A DNA stretch of 64,000 nucleotides from Nymphaea colorata (GCF_008831285.2 NC_045143.1:13913151-13977150), one strand, 5' to 3'; positions 10,333 to 24,084 are shown, numbered from the stretch's first letter. A program made the numbers and translations. The notes: a model not told the origin generated them from the sequence alone.

Positions 10333-13077
10333 GAGACAAGTACAGCAAATCGTAGCAATGGTCATGAAAGGTGGGGTAAGGTTAAGGAATAGAAAAGAGG
10401 GAGTGTGGCTATGGTCCGTTAAGGTACAAGGGATGGCATAGAGAGCTCAAGCAGAAACTAGGGTTGTGAGTGGGTGATGCAAACTAAGCATTCACTAGGG
10501 AAGAGATTGAGTTACTATGGCTAGATTGATGGAGGCAACTGCAAATTTCTCAATAACTATATAAAGAAACCCAAGGAGAAGGTCTCCAAATAAACAAAAT
10601 GCACTAAGTTCACCATGAATGTAACAAGAAAATAGTGCACTAAGGCACTAAATAGACGGACTTGCAAAGTTGAAATGTCAAAAAATATAGCAAACTTTTC
10701 ATGATTTTTCAATATGTAGATCGGACTGACATGTTAAAAAAACCAACTCTTTGACTGTTTAACCTTTCTACAATCTGGTACACACATTGAAAAATGAAAA
10801 GTCATGGCTCTTTCAATTCACATACTTTTGGACATGTAGACCATCTATACAGTTAGATTTGCAAAAAATAGCATACAAAACGCTGGCAGGTACCTATTAT
10901 TTAGCCAATAAAGTGGACAGGGCAGTCTATATATATATATATACGCATGCACGTTTTTTTTCTGAAAAAATGCATCTGTACTCTCTACCCACGTCATGGA
11001 TTGCAGAAAAACTATGAAGAGCAAAAGAAAAACAAAGCCAAGATACAACAGATAGTAAAATGGTAGCAAAAGGCACCCAAATATGGAAACAGTATAAGGA
11101 TAATATGGACAAAAAAGTTTCCTCAATTCAATTTGCTAGACTGGAAAGCACTGTACCTTGCCTCTTCGGTATTCTGACATGTCAGCAATGCAAAATCTAT
11201 ATCAAAGTCAAGGTTTGCAGCAGCAGGATTAGTAGTTATATGAGATAAATATTTATAAGAGACCACCAATTAGATGTACTGAGTACATTGCCAAAAAAAT
11301 CGTGTTGAAAGCCATTAGATGCATAAGCTACCCCTTGACAATTTTTTTTTCTTTTTGAAAGCCAACCTGCATCAAAAGCCCTCCAATGCAAGCAACTGAC
11401 CATACATTTGGTTGGGATCACCTAAAGAGCAACTGTTCTGTCTTCCCTACATCAAAAGGAACTTTGACATAAGAAATTAAATTGATTCTCCTTGTGATCG
11501 AGAATACCGCAATTACAAACAACCACTTAGGTTGCTTCATAAGTTTGAAATGAAACGTGGTGAAGGCATGGAAGTTGGATGGATCAAGCAACAACCTAGT
11601 AGATCCTACTTCCAAATGAACTTTGACGCAGGAGCTACTTTGTTATCTTACATCAAAATTGACTGCCAATGAAGGCAACCACTAGGGACACTTGCCTCAA
11701 GTCGCATTTTGGCACAAACTTGTGCTTTATATTGCAAAAACATAAAGCAAACTTTGATACAGTGCCTATACTCGAGGGCACTGTAAGTGATGTTCTTAAG
11801 TCCCTTTATTTTAAGCATCTTCTGTCTGCTTGAGGAATGCCATATCGTGCTTGAAAAACTGCTGAAAACTTATAAAAGCTGTGATCTTCATTTATTTCAT
11901 AAATTCCACAGATTTCACCAGGAATGCATGTTAAACCCTATTCCTGCTAATTACATTGCTTCTGAAATAGTTCTTGTGTTTTTCCCTTTTAATGTCAAAG
12001 CATATCTCTACCTAATCACATTGATGGTTCAAGTTTTCCAACCTTTTATGCTTAAGAATGTCTAATCCCTATCTTCCATTCTTGATGGATCATCATGCAT
12101 GACGTAGTTAAATGCATGTTTTGATTTAATTTTAGCTTCATTCATAATGAAAAATCTTATACCAACCATTCATTATTTAGTTATGGACATTCTTGCTTCA
12201 TCTCTTGAATTTGCCTGTCTTAAATTATAATTTCCCATCATTACATTATATGGTCCAAAAAGTTGGATTCTTGGTTTCTTCTTTTTCTTTCTGAGCTTGG
12301 GAAAGAGAGTATCTTTAGATATTTGAACTTGTCAATCGCATGTAGGAGTCTTTTTGAACCCACTTGGCTTTATTACCTTTGCTAAATGCACAAAAAATGG
12401 TTGGACCTTGTATAGGTCGCCTATGAGTCTTATGCTCAAATCAAGTTAAGCCAAGTTTCTTCCAAAATCTAGCCTGCTATCTATCCACTATCCAGAATGA
12501 GCCCCATAGTTTATGTCTTTTACTGTTAAGGCACGACGTGTTTAGATTTGGATCTCAGGTCAAACCTGATCCAGATGCACACTTTTATGTTACTTGAGTA
12601 AAACATGTTGTAAACCCGGGTCATTATTTTACTTGTTTCTCACTGCTGTATAACTCATGATCTGATTATTCACCTGAAAGGAAAAGGGAAATGAAAAAAA
12701 GAAGGAAGCAGGTCGTATGACTTCTATGTGAAGCCATTCTGATTATCCTGTGCTAAATTTCGGTAGAGTTTATGGAACCTAACATTCAACAACTGCAACA
12801 ACTTTCTCTTATTCTTCCATGATTTTTGCAACCATTAGTTCAAAAGGATGCAGACCTATTTGGTTTCTGTGCACTGTGGCAGTGTTCTTAGGCCTGCCAA
12901 CGTTTCCTTATTAAGAGGACTTGTAGTGTGGGTCACCTTCATCTCATTTTTCTTGCTGCAACGTCTCGTATTCTCTTTACTTTGCCTCTTGTTGTCTAGG
13001 ACTTGAAGGCTCAAGAGTTGCTCACCTACCTTGTCAAATTCCTCTTATTCCTTCTTCACTTACAGCATGATATCCAC

Positions 13078-13364
13078 AGTAGAGCTTTTTAAAAATGAAA
13101 ATGGCCTTAAACAAAGAAAAAGTTAACCTAAAATAGGAATGTGTGTGTGTGTGTGAGAGCGAGAGAGAGAAGAGAGACAGAGACAGAGACAGAGAGAGAG
13201 ATGTCCACGAGGACAGGAATCATTCGCTACAAAACTATCATTTATTCATGTGGAGAAAATAATGCATCACAATTGTATTTAGAATAGGAAAATGCACAAT
13301 CAAATTTCAAACAGTAGAGCTTCTTAAAAATGAAAATGGCCTTAAACAAAGAAAAAGATAAATT
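13078..13364. repeat. Direct repeats flanking a ~180-bp segment
   Basis: The phrase TTAAAAATGAAAATGGCC followed by TTAAACAAAGAAAAAG occurs at about 13087 and again at about 13324, both preceded by GTAGAGCTT. The enclosed segment carries the microsatellite. It looks like a local duplication; no transposon ends were seen. Confidence 0.65.
13140..13202. repeat. GT/GA compound microsatellite
   Basis: (GT)n runs into (GA)n with GACA interruptions. It lies between the two ~53-bp direct repeats at 13078 and 13312. Confidence 0.9.
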
Positions 13365-14141
13365 AAAAAACCAAAAGCACAAAAGATACATGCAGATATA
13401 AACATGCAAGATGCGTGCGGGATTAGTCGTCAAGACCACCCAACTAGGCAGCCTATGCCCTAGACAGCTTTGACTAGGCAGGGCCGCAGGACTAACCAGG
13501 CACCCAAGTGAAAAAAGTTTCAAAATTTTCTTCTTCTTCTTTTCCTTTTCTTCCTTCTGCTTTTATCTTTCTTTTTCCTTTTTCATATTTTTGTCTTTGT
13601 CCTTTGTCGTTCTTCTGCCTCCTTTCTTTTTTCTCATTTCTTGGCCCCCCTCCCCAACCAACCCTCCGCAAAAAAGGTACCACCCAGAACTTTTTGAAGA
13701 TTCACGGCCTAGGCCCAATGAGTGCTCTTGACTACTAAGGTTACAACTTACAAGAGATTTACTAGCCGGAAATGTTATGGGTGGACTTGTTTAGAGCTTA
13801 AAAGTGAGGATTCTTGAAGTCAACATCCCACCAATGGCTTATCGATAAAATAAGAACATAATGTAGCCATATGGTATGGTATACGCTATATTAATTCAAC
13901 CAAGTTTTTACACAATTTCATTGGTAAAGTTAGTTTAGCCATTTAACCATCCTGAATCTATTTGAAATCAGTCCCAGATAAAAATAAATAAAAGGACAGA
14001 TTACAAAACCATCTAACATATGATTTTTCCAACATACACCCCAGCACAATAATAAAGAAAACAATCAGATGCAGAGAGGGAAGAATATAAGCTTCAAATT
14101 CTAAAAAAGGAATCCTGGAAAATAACTCCCTAAAAGGATAC

Positions 14142-17100
14142 TCCTTGAAAAGCTTGTCATGGTACCGCTTGACTAATCTCTGCTCCCAAGAGAGATTCTC
14201 CTCATCCTCCTCATTACGAATAAATCTATGCAATAAACAAGGCTTTTGTTAACATTTTAGTATGAAAGTAGCTTCATCTAAAAAATTATAAACATCAACA
14301 GTCACCAATAAAAAGATTGCGTTAGAGTTTGGGTGAGTGCTATTCAAATATATGTGACAAAATTCTTTCAACTAATCAAGTCATTTTAGCTGTACTTTCC
14401 AGTTGCTTACCAAGCTACATCACACAATGATATCACACCCATGTTGACATGGCTGGACATGGTGCAAAGGTGAATGCAGCTTGGACATGGATTAAACAAG
14501 GTCAAAGAAATTTTTGGTGTTGTCACAAGAGCTTTAAAAATAACCAAAATTGTAAATTACTTGTGACCTTCCAGCATATAAAAGAGCTTACCTTGAGTTA
14601 AGTTTAAAACTATTTGATAGTTCCAACTACAGAGCAAAAACCAGAGCAGGAAAAAAAGACAAGAAGGTCAAAAAATCTGTCAACAAACAAAGAGACTTCT
14701 ATTTGTTTGCCCACAGAACCATAACATCATAATTTTCAGATAGAGTAACAACTTTTGTCAAAAAAGATTCTTCTCAGATTTTTAGACCCTGACATTTTCA
14801 TGGGTATTTATTAGAAAATTTGCTTTCTCATGAAAATCTTAGGGAATTCAAAAAATTAAAAAGATTGAGAAGTAATAAAATTATGAACATTGAGTTTTCT
14901 AGTAATTTTTCTTATAATAATAATGAAAGAACATTAAAATGGTCATCAATTTGTATAGCACAAAAATTTAAAGCAAATTAAAAATGTTTTTCTTCACAAA
15001 AAAGCGGTAAAAACGATAAAGCATGATAGTTTAGAGTCATTTATGTTTCTTGTTCTTTTTCATTTGCTCATCTTCCCGCTTTTAACATGATACTTCGAAA
15101 AATTTGTGATACTTATGGCAATGATATCAAACCAAGTCTCTGTTTCAACTTTCAACAGTCTCCTAGCAGCATGCAGAACAAATAACGGGGTATATTCTTG
15201 TTGATTCACCAATATAAACATCTTTTAAGAGCAATAGGATGAGTAGACCTGTAACCTTCTCTGAGGGTATCCAAATCAGTTTTAATTAAGTGGAAACACA
15301 TTTTTACCATTTTACCACTTGTTCCTTTCCCCATTTATGTTTCTTTTTCTTTTTCATTTGCTCATATTCCCACTTTTAACGTGATACTTCGAAAAATTTG
15401 TGATACTTATGGCAATGATATCAAACCAAGTCTCTGTTTCAACTTTCAACAATCTCCTAGCAGCATGCAGAACAAATAAGAGGACATATTCTTGTTGGTT
15501 CACCAAGATAAACATCTTTTAAGAGCAATAGGATGAGTAGACCTGTAACCTTCTCTGAGGGTATCCAAATCAGTTTTTAGTGGAAACACATTTTTCCCAC
15601 TTGTTCCTTTCCCATAGAAACTAACTGCACAAAAAAATAATAGGTAATATTTTAAGCTGCATGTTTCCAATCAATAAATGATAAATCAGGAAAAAAACAG
15701 AGACACACAGGACTAATAAACATTCAACACCCATTATTTATACAATCAACAGAAGCCAAAAAAAGTGGAAATTGTAGAGATAGCCTTCTATCACTAAATT
15801 ATGCAATCAAGGATCAAGCATCACACTGATGATGTGAACACTTTATTTCCTCATTTTCTCCATGAGGGAGAGGAGGGTGGTCACACAGCTTAGAGGAGAC
15901 AAAAAAGCCTTCTGCAAAGAAGAGGTCAAGATAATGGGTGGTTTTGCCTTAACCCTTTTCTTTGATGCTTGAAACCATATACAATTATTCTTCTGGCTCT
16001 TACAGAACTTTTATAATAACAATGAACCACTTCTTCATCAAATCTGATTATTACCTCACAAACATGAGTTCTCAATCAGCCATAACAGACCTGAATTCCT
16101 TCCTCAATGGATTTATTGGAGCATTTAAAATTTAAGGCCTATTGGGTGATAGAAAGCAAGGAGGCCAAAATGGTTTTCATATGTTTGGATGCCAAAAGGT
16201 ATAGATTGGCAAAAAAGAAATAACAATCGAAAAAAGTAGACATATATATAGGAGCCATCATCTGGCCAGAAAATGGCCTCTCTGAGGTCAGTGATCTCAG
16301 GCAACCATGGCCAGCCCATCTTCTAGCCGTGTATGGCCAAAAAAAGATGAAATAAAAAAAAAGACAAAAAAATTTTTTAGCCATGTCACGATGATGCCAG
16401 TCCAGCTATTTGGCCCCTTTCTGTCCTATATTCAACATTTTCAAGTTCATTGTTCAGCATGACTTTTTTTCTCATATTTTATTTCAAGTCAGCTTGTGTA
16501 TCTTATTTCTTTTCTGCTCAATTATTTTTTTCCTGATCTGTGTCTCCAATGATGTTGGTTCCCTGTTGTCATGTTTTTTGTAATTCAGCTTTTGTACAGA
16601 TGCCTATGCTTCAGAACCTAAGTTTTATGGATGCCTATGGCCCTATTTTCATTTTAGGAAAATTTAAGTTTAGTTTATACAATTGGGAGCAATACAAGGA
16701 AAGACGAATTTAAGAAGAAAAGGACCACATGTAGAATAGGTTGGTCCTAAAACCCATAGAAGCTCTAGTTAAGGAAGTTGAGATAGGAAAAATAAAACTG
16801 GAGTCTAAAAGGTATTGTAAATGCATTTTAGATACAAAATTGAACCAGTAGAGGATTTGGACTCAAGATCTAAGACGATGACTTTTGATCTGATTTGTAT
16901 CCAAGATCTCATGTTATGTCTCTATAGTCTATGGTATATGGACTAGAGGAGACTCTAATGGACACAAGGCTTCCTTCTCCTGAAACTCTCAAAGAGAAAA
17001 AAGCAAAGTGGTTTGACAATTGCAAAGAACATATGCAGGACCACAGCAAATTAAAGAAAGAAAAAGACATTGGCATGATTCTACTAGTAAATGCTTGTAT

Positions 17101-19003
17101 CAAGCTTCAACTTCCCATTTAAGAATACAAGGTTGCTCAGGTTTAGGGCAGTATTTAAGTGATAGGCTAGATTGGCACTAAAATAAAGCAGAAACCCACC
17201 ATGCACTTAAAGAATGTCCATTTGAAAAGTTAAAAAGCAATGAATTGACCAAACTCGAAGACCAATGGACTAATTGGATGTACAAATGTCAAATGGAAGA
17301 ACAGATGGGGAGAAAAGTACATGTACAAATGTCTTGGTTCATCATCGCTAGAAATACAGAACAAAAAATTTCTGTTTTGACTAGTAGTTGGGTTGTTAAC
17401 ACCACCATCTAAAAGTACCATAGTGTTCAGTCATTGGCATTTAAGATAAAATTGGAAGGCATGCAAAGACAGATTTTCACCTCAAAATGATATCAACCTA
17501 ACAAGCACATAGTATCTTAAAAGTAAAAAAAGAGCATGCTACAAAAGGACATCAGAGAGAATGGTTCACCTTTAGCATAATCAGTCACTGAATTTTTGAA
17601 ACAAATATGAGCAGTAGAAAAAAAAATAGGTATACTTGTGGTCCCTTTTTGTTGTGCAGGGTTAAAACTTTTGAAAAGATGACACTCTAGAGAAACCCGG
17701 AGATCTAGACCACATGGGTGTGAGTATGAAGATGCAAGTACAGGCACAGCAACTTTAGAAAATGTGAGTACTAAAGTAAAAGGCAAAGTATGTATATGTA
17801 TATATGCAAAATACAACAAAAAATTCAAAATAAAAGCAACATTTAAATAAACAACATAAATAAGAGAAAAAGAGAACGGATGGAGTCAGCAGCAACCGAC
17901 TCCATTAACTGAGTCGGGTGCCATGTTGGGCTGCACCCTTGCCCACATCAACTCGGGTGCATCACCATTTTTGGCACGTTGTGTGACTTAGCTAACAGGA
18001 ATACAACTTAAGGCACAACTCCTTAGAAACTTCAAATGACCAAGCTGCTTTGTCCTATATTACCACGTAAAGTTACAAGGTTGGTCCTTCAGGAAACCAA
18101 AAGCGAAGATACTTTATTATAATACCATTCTATTGATGGAAAACCAGAAACCCATTTTACTGGGACTAAAATGTTAGAAGTGTAGAGACATATCACGAGG
18201 GATTCTATCAATATCCATCTCCTAAAGCTTTCAACTGTGATCCCCTCGTCATCACGACTACCTGCCGCTCTAACTGCAGATAGGCACTTCATTATCGCAT
18301 CATCATTGGACGTACTACAAGATGCTCATTTTTTGTCCCAGTTCTATCGAAGACTCTGTAGTTCCCGTTCTTTGCTGGTGAAAAAGCTCGCCCAACCTCT
18401 GGCAAACCGGTGTCAGGTCACACTATCCCGAAAATTCACCTCAAACTTGCAAAGACCAACAAATCCACCGCGCTTAAGTTTTGATATCAAAAACCACTAA
18501 ACGGGAATCTTCTAGTGAATGTGATCAAACGCACCAACAAACAGGTCGGCTTCCTTTTGTCATAGTACATTCTAATAAAACTAACAAAATTACATGAAGT
18601 ATTAATCAAGAGAACACCACAAACTCTGTGAGTTTACCGGAAACTTCTGCTTTATCAATTGGGAACGGTTACATGCAAACATCCCGAAACAAATAAAGCA
18701 AGTTCGAAGCAGGAAACCGGAGCATATTCGAAAGGAAATTGTAGGAACATACCGTAGTCGCTCATGAATTTCTTGTGACGATCGTAGGCATTCAATCCAC
18801 GGATGTGGTTCTGGTACTGCCTATAATCGATGACAATAGTAGGTCACACGTTCCATCAAACTGTTAAAATTTATTCTCTAAAGAAAACCATGATCGAACA
18901 ACAAAACTCCTCCCAGAAAAGAGTTAGCCGGAGAGAGAGATACTCACTGTTTCCGCTCCTCCCTTTCAAAAATCGTCGATTTTAGGGAGCCGAAGGACGC
19001 CAT
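14142..19003 (-). CDS. FRA10AC1-like protein, first four coding exons (partial)
   Basis: Four exons on the minus strand join in frame. Exon 1 (19003-18948) starts MASFGSLKSTIFEREERK. Exon 2 (18820-18753) contains HIRGLNAYDRHKKFMSDY. Exon 3 (15624-15543) contains FYGKGTSGKN and KTDLDTLREGYR. Exon 4 (14225-14142) contains NEEDEENLSWEQRLVKRY and DKLFKE. Introns 1-3 have GT/AG ends and the phases fit. The protein matches the conserved N-terminal half of the FRA10AC1 family, a eukaryotic nuclear protein family reported with spliceosome-associated factors; its function in plants is not established by this sequence. The exon 4 donor (GA|GTATCC) is my inference, and the remaining exons (Cys-containing C-terminal half in the family) were not found to its left. 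Coding exons read here have no stops, so the gene may be live with a long intron, or truncated. Confidence 0.75.
15039..15613. repeat. ~290-bp tandem duplication carrying FRA10AC1 exon 3
   Basis: Copy A (about 15039-15332) and copy B (about 15333-15613) share long near-identical stretches, for example ATACTTCGAAAAATTTGTGA in both. Copy B contains the intact exon 3. Copy A contains a second exon 3 (about 15243-15330) with inserted bases that bring in an in-frame stop, and without the matching splice acceptor. The donor side CAG|GTCTAC is kept in both. Confidence 0.85.
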
Positions 19004-19200
19004 CGAGGCGATTCGTTACTGGCCCTCTCTCTTCCCCTATTTCTTCTTTCGAATCTAATCGGAGGCCCGATGTCTCGCGTTCGCATGTGAAGGCATAAGA
19101 ACCATAAAAACTTATAATAAGTGGGGGTGCGTAGTGAATCCGCCGACAGTAAGAAGGGGCATTCCTGGCAAAGTGAAAGTCGGGCATTCCGGGAGCACCG
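19004..19200 (-). promoter_or_regulatory. 5' UTR and promoter region of the FRA10AC1-like gene
   Basis: Upstream of the ATG at 19003 (minus strand) lies GC-richer DNA with GA-rich leader-like sequence. A TATA-like TTATAAG sits near 19110-19120, about 110 bases upstream. The placement fits a plant promoter, but no start site can be proven. Confidence 0.4.
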
Positions 19201-20800
19201 CTAACTTATTTCCTAACAAAAAAGTGCCTCTCGAGTATACCCCTGGCTGATTTTCATACATGCGACCTTTATTTGAGCAAACCCTCTTGTTCTTTTATTT
19301 CTACAAATTTTTATCAAATGCAGCGACTACTTTCACTCTCCATACTCGCTTTTTTTCAATTTGAAGCATCCAAACTCTAGTACGAAGCTCGCTCGTAAAC
19401 CCTACGTTCTGTGAAGAAAAATACAACCTACCTAAGGACTATTTGTTAAAGATACGTTGAGTTCACGCACAAGTATGAATCCTTATCTCATCGATTACAT
19501 GTTGGAAAGGCATTTGAAGTAGAAACTGAATCAGATTTTGTTGAGCATATCTTAACTGCAGCTGATGTTGATTAGTTCTGACTGCATTCAGTGAAGTATA
19601 TGCAAGTTGATACGTCCATATGTAATCCTCAATGTCATATTGTACTCAAGCACCATATGTTAAAACATTGTTATTATGCAGTGGCGTTAAGTGTAGATAA
19701 TTTGCTACAAGCTATCATGTTAGACTAGATGATTTCTATAATATTAGCCTCACATATAATACTACCATAAAATTAGTACTATATCAGTATATCTAACTAT
19801 ACAACTATATTATAGTAACTATATAACGCAAACATCATAAAAATGCTACATAACGATTGAGCTACTTACACTATCGTTTTAGTTCACATGATTCTTGCGA
19901 ATCTGTCAGAATTTTAATGACATGACATTTTTAGCTCACATGCATCACACTCATCAGTCATCACTGTTTAACATTAGCATTTATCCTTACTATTAGTATG
20001 TTATCATCAAACACTCCAATACTCATTAGTTCAGTCATAATACCCTTATTCACGTTGCACTCGATCGACCACACACTTATCGCTTTATCACATGGCAGGT
20101 TGTATGCAATTGAAGCATTATTAGTTCAATCAATTAGGTTTCATGCATCGAGTACATATTTCCATTGTTAACCAATTTTATCAAACATGCTACCATCCAA
20201 TAATCCTTGAGCACTTTAGACATTCTCATCCTATATTATAGGAGTGTAAGATACATTCATTTAAGGGTTTAATAGGTCGGAACCTTAAATGGCTGAAAAG
20301 GCTAGAGACCGAAACCATTAAAACATCTAAAAAACAATCAAATGACATTATGACAACCACTTAAACTACTCTTCTGCAAACAAATACATGTGTACTTGAA
20401 TTAGACATGGTCCAAATTTGACACCGAAATCCTACCACAATGTGCTAAAATCTACGAAAAGTAGAGAAAAATTGGAGTTTTGTGATTATGTGAAGATTTA
20501 TGCAATTAAATTATCAATATTGTGGTCAACGTGCATTCATATAAAGTTTACGACCTAATACTACCAAAAAACGACAAGATCTCGTTGAAAAAAATCAGAT
20601 ATATGCCTTACAAGAATGCTTTAACTTAAAATCATATAAAATTAGAAAAAATGGCAAGGGAGATCGAGGAACCAACCTTTTCAAGCTTCAAGCAGTCCAA
20701 AAACACAAAGAAGAGGAAGAGATTGTTGGAAAATCACCCATGAGAGGAAGAGGAAAGAGAAAATAAAAGAAAAAAGAATAATAAAGGAGAATAAGGGTTT
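19201..20800. other. Unassigned AT-rich DNA
   Basis: No coding signal, repeat boundary or RNA gene was recognised. The stretch lies upstream of the FRA10AC1-like gene and before the CACTA-like end. Confidence 0.4.
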
Positions 20801-21379
20801 AGGCAGAGGTAATAAGTCGGGGGAAGCCTTTACCAAGCATGAAACATGTCGGTAAAGGCATAACTTAAAAATGTCGGTAATGTTAATGCGGTATTCATTA
20901 CCAACATCTGACGCACGTCCATGGAAATAGTGGTAGGGTCAACATGTTGATCAAAATAGACTTTCGGTGGGGTGGGGTGTTTGCATTGCTAATGTTGCAA
21001 CGGAGATACATTTCAAAGACGAGAAGAAAGTCATGCTTCGGTAAAAATTAGATTGATACATGTACGTTTTACTAATGCACTCATCTGGACGTTGATGATC
21101 TTCACCGTCAAAAAGTTTCATTAACACGAGAACCATAATACATCAGTAAAACTAGATTGTTTTTTTCACTTTTACTGATTCCTAGCTTTGGAAGTCGGTC
21201 AAGGGTTCACTTCAATGACACAATAGCTACAATCGTGGTGAAGACTGCTTTTAACCAACATCCACCCTAAACATCGATGAAAATTTATACTTATCGACAT
21301 TTAGCTCCAAACGTCGATCAAAGTCAAGTTTCACCGACGTTATATTTTCTACGTGTCGGGGAAATCATCGTTTTCTATA
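20800..21379 (-). mobile_element. CACTA-like DNA transposon end
   Basis: Read on the minus strand, 21379 begins CACTATAGAAAACGATG, close to the plant CACTA terminal repeat. Inside it are repeated subterminal motifs of the type GTCGGT, ACCGAC and CGTCGG at about 20818, 20850, 20875, 21190, 21260, 21310, 21335 and 21355, typical of CACTA ends. The opposite terminus and the 3-bp target duplication were not found, so the left limit is a guess. No transposase coding is present. Confidence 0.5.
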
Positions 21380-24080
21380 GTGGTTGCATACCCAAGATGT
21401 CATTAGGTACATTTTATCTTTATAGTTCTAAACTTTTAATCTAGGTGAGGTGACCTTATCATTTTTTAACCATCTCTCATTGCGGCACTTCCATAGTTTC
21501 ACTTTTCAATGATAGCTCCAACAGTTGCAGACGTAGGAGCATGCAGACCTTATAGTCGAGAAAGACCCTTGTGATAGCTTGAAATGCTATGAATCCTAAA
21601 AAATTGAAGTAGTGAATCAACTTATTAAAAGGTCATCCACAAGTAGAGATGCTCAGCTTCCCCCAAGCACACTATGGTTAGGAAGGCAAGAGTATTCAGA
21701 TTGAAACACAAGATGATACTATGCCTTGGGCCATTGCACCACCCATCTTCAAGTAGGTCAACCAGAGGAAAATATAATGTGTGCCCAAAGGGAGTGGCCT
21801 GTCCAATTAGCCATCATGCACCTAGTGCACTATTCATTGTAAGTGTTGGGGATAGCAACAAATAAAGATTTACACAATCATCCATGCTGGCATCAAATAT
21901 TTGACACATAATTACTCATAAAGAAACAGAGTCCATATTGGTCATGTAAATTGTAACATCGATGTGGTGGTAGATCGGGTTTGGATCAGGGTCCAAACCC
22001 AGACTCGAACTCCACCTGCGTGAAGAGGAAGGCCTGACGTTGGGCTCTCCTTCTTCGTCTCTCTCGCTGGTTCAAACTTGGCACAGAGGAACAAGTGGTG
22101 AAAGAAGGCGCAGGGGCGGCAGAGGTGAAGAGTGGCGGTGCGGAGCCCCTCTCGATTCCTCTTTGTCTCTTTTATCTTCTCTTTCTTTCTCGCCCTCTAT
22201 CGCATATCTGTTCTTCTCCCTCTCTGTCCTGAGTTTTGTCGCGGCTTGCTCCATCGTTCCTTGTCTCTCTGCACGCTCTCTCTCTCCCGCCAGCCTCCTC
22301 TTGCCCTCACCGTCAATCAATCTCCCCTTCTACTCTCTCTCCTGCCAGTGTTCTTTCATCCTCCTTATGTCCCACTCTCTCTCTCTCTCACTCTCTCTCT
22401 CTTTTTTTTTTGTTTTTCTTGCCCCTGTTTGTCTCTCTCTCTCTCACGTGTCTCTGCTCAGCCGAAACCTCTCCTGCTCAATCGGATGCTCTCTTCTCTC
22501 ATTAGATTTCTCTTTGTCTCTCTTTTTTGCTCATTCTCAGCCTCTTTGATGTTGTTGGGTTGGATTGCAGCTAGGGGAATACGACTTTCTCCTCATACCA
22601 GCCAATAGAAAGGGTTGAAGGCCATGACAACATATAACCTTGGTCGTATGGGAATCAGTTGAGCATTGGGGTGGCTGATGGGGACACTATAGCAGCTAGG
22701 ACTCTAAAAGAAGGGTGAGTGAGGCCTAATCGAGTCTATTTTGTCTAATGTTTTCCTTGAGTGCATGAATAATTATTATTTGAGTCTGTTAGATTCAAGA
22801 TTGAATAATTAGGGCACACAATAGAGACTTTATTACGTGGGAGAAGGCCTAGGATTGTTTTGGAAGGGTGAGGATCGATGTATATTTTGTTGGATGTTAC
22901 AACGCATGTGGGGAGGGAGCACCAAAGTTGCTTTGTACGTTAAATTTATGGCTTGGTGGAAAGATGAAACATTTAAGTCACTAGGATCCGGATGTACACA
23001 AGGGTGTGAAGGAAATATCCTCTTCTGGGTGATTCTTTTAATATATGCTATTGTTCGAGTCGATGACCTACGTCTCAATAGTCATATTTCTTACTTAAAC
23101 AGATTTTAGAGCGAAGGAATGAAAAACTTATTACTTTGAATGATTTTTTTTGCAGGTAACCAGGCACCTCGAGTAGACCTTGAGCATCAAGATTCAGAGC
23201 TCGATGTGATATTGGGGTGTTTGTAGCGATGTGCGATAGGTATGGTGGCATTCCAGACAAATACTTGCATGGGGCCAAATTTAAAGTGTGTACTTTTTAA
23301 AATCATTGGATCCTATGATTGTGTTTTGTTGAATGATGTGTGCTATCACATGCTTCGTGTAGCATATATGTGATTGAATGAATATGAGTTTGGCGATTAT
23401 TTTTAAATTATTACGCGAGGGCAAATGTATGCTAGAAACTATAATTACTTAGGACAGATTAGGCAGGGTATCAAGTCGAGTATCTCATCGACCCCGATGG
23501 TGCAATAGTGAGCATCATAGCATGATATTTGCATATGATAGACTGCGAGCCAATCACGGATCAAGACTACGCTCAATGGTTCAGCTAAATTTTTGTATGA
23601 TGTGATTGCTATGTTTGATTGATGTGAATGTTATAATATTTTCGTTTGCATTGTCATAAGGTAGTGGTGTAATGAAATAAATTTGAAGGGTAGAAGTACC
23701 CATAAATTATGATGGCTAGCTAAGAGTTTTGACTGAATGTATAACCCTCTTATGGAGGTGTTTTGAGTATAAGTGTACTCGTAAAGTGAACCAACCCTAC
23801 CGGTTCTATTGTGAATGTGCCCTCATAATAATAAATTAAGAAAGAATAATTGATGGGAGACCAGTGGGTTATCGTGATATGTTTGGGATATGTCTGGCTC
23901 TCGCCATTGGTCTCACTTGCTCGAAGTGTAGGCAGTGGAAAGCCCTATGATATCATTGGGTTTTGTACTTGGAGCGTTGCTCTCCTACCTTTCCAACCTG
24001 AGTGTCTTAGGGAAGGCTGAGCAACTCTCATTGGAATTCACACATCTATAAATGAGAGAAGGATAGAGAACTTACCAACT
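21380..24080. other. Unassigned DNA with a pyrimidine-rich block
   Basis: No gene can be supported. A CT-rich segment at about 22130-22540 gives long Ser/Leu-rich open frames in several phases, and a GC-richer segment lies at 21960-22140. The arrangement could be an LTR or leader of an unrecognised retroelement, but no PBS, TSD or pol motif was seen. Confidence 0.4.
22375..22450. repeat. CT microsatellite
   Basis: (CT)n tracts interrupted by a T run and CCTGTTTGT. It is part of a wider pyrimidine-rich block. Confidence 0.85.
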
Positions 24081-24084
24081 GTCG

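Larger units (their letters stand above)
10338..14100. other. Unassigned DNA, possibly 3' flank or intron of the FRA10AC1-like gene
   Basis: No supportable gene or missing exon was found. It holds a TA repeat at about 10928-10941, a pair of ~53-bp direct repeats (about 13078-13130 and 13312-13364), a GT/GA microsatellite and a pyrimidine-rich block at about 13520-13640. Confidence 0.5.

Noticed and set aside
20569-20600. ACTACCAAAAAACGA as the left end of the CACTA-like element.
   Set aside because: Only loosely similar to the right end and lacking a matching 3-bp duplication.
22040-22608. Open frames of 158 and 169 codons that look like signal/membrane proteins.
   Set aside because: Hydrophobicity comes from CT-rich DNA read as Leu/Ser/Phe; three phases are open at once.
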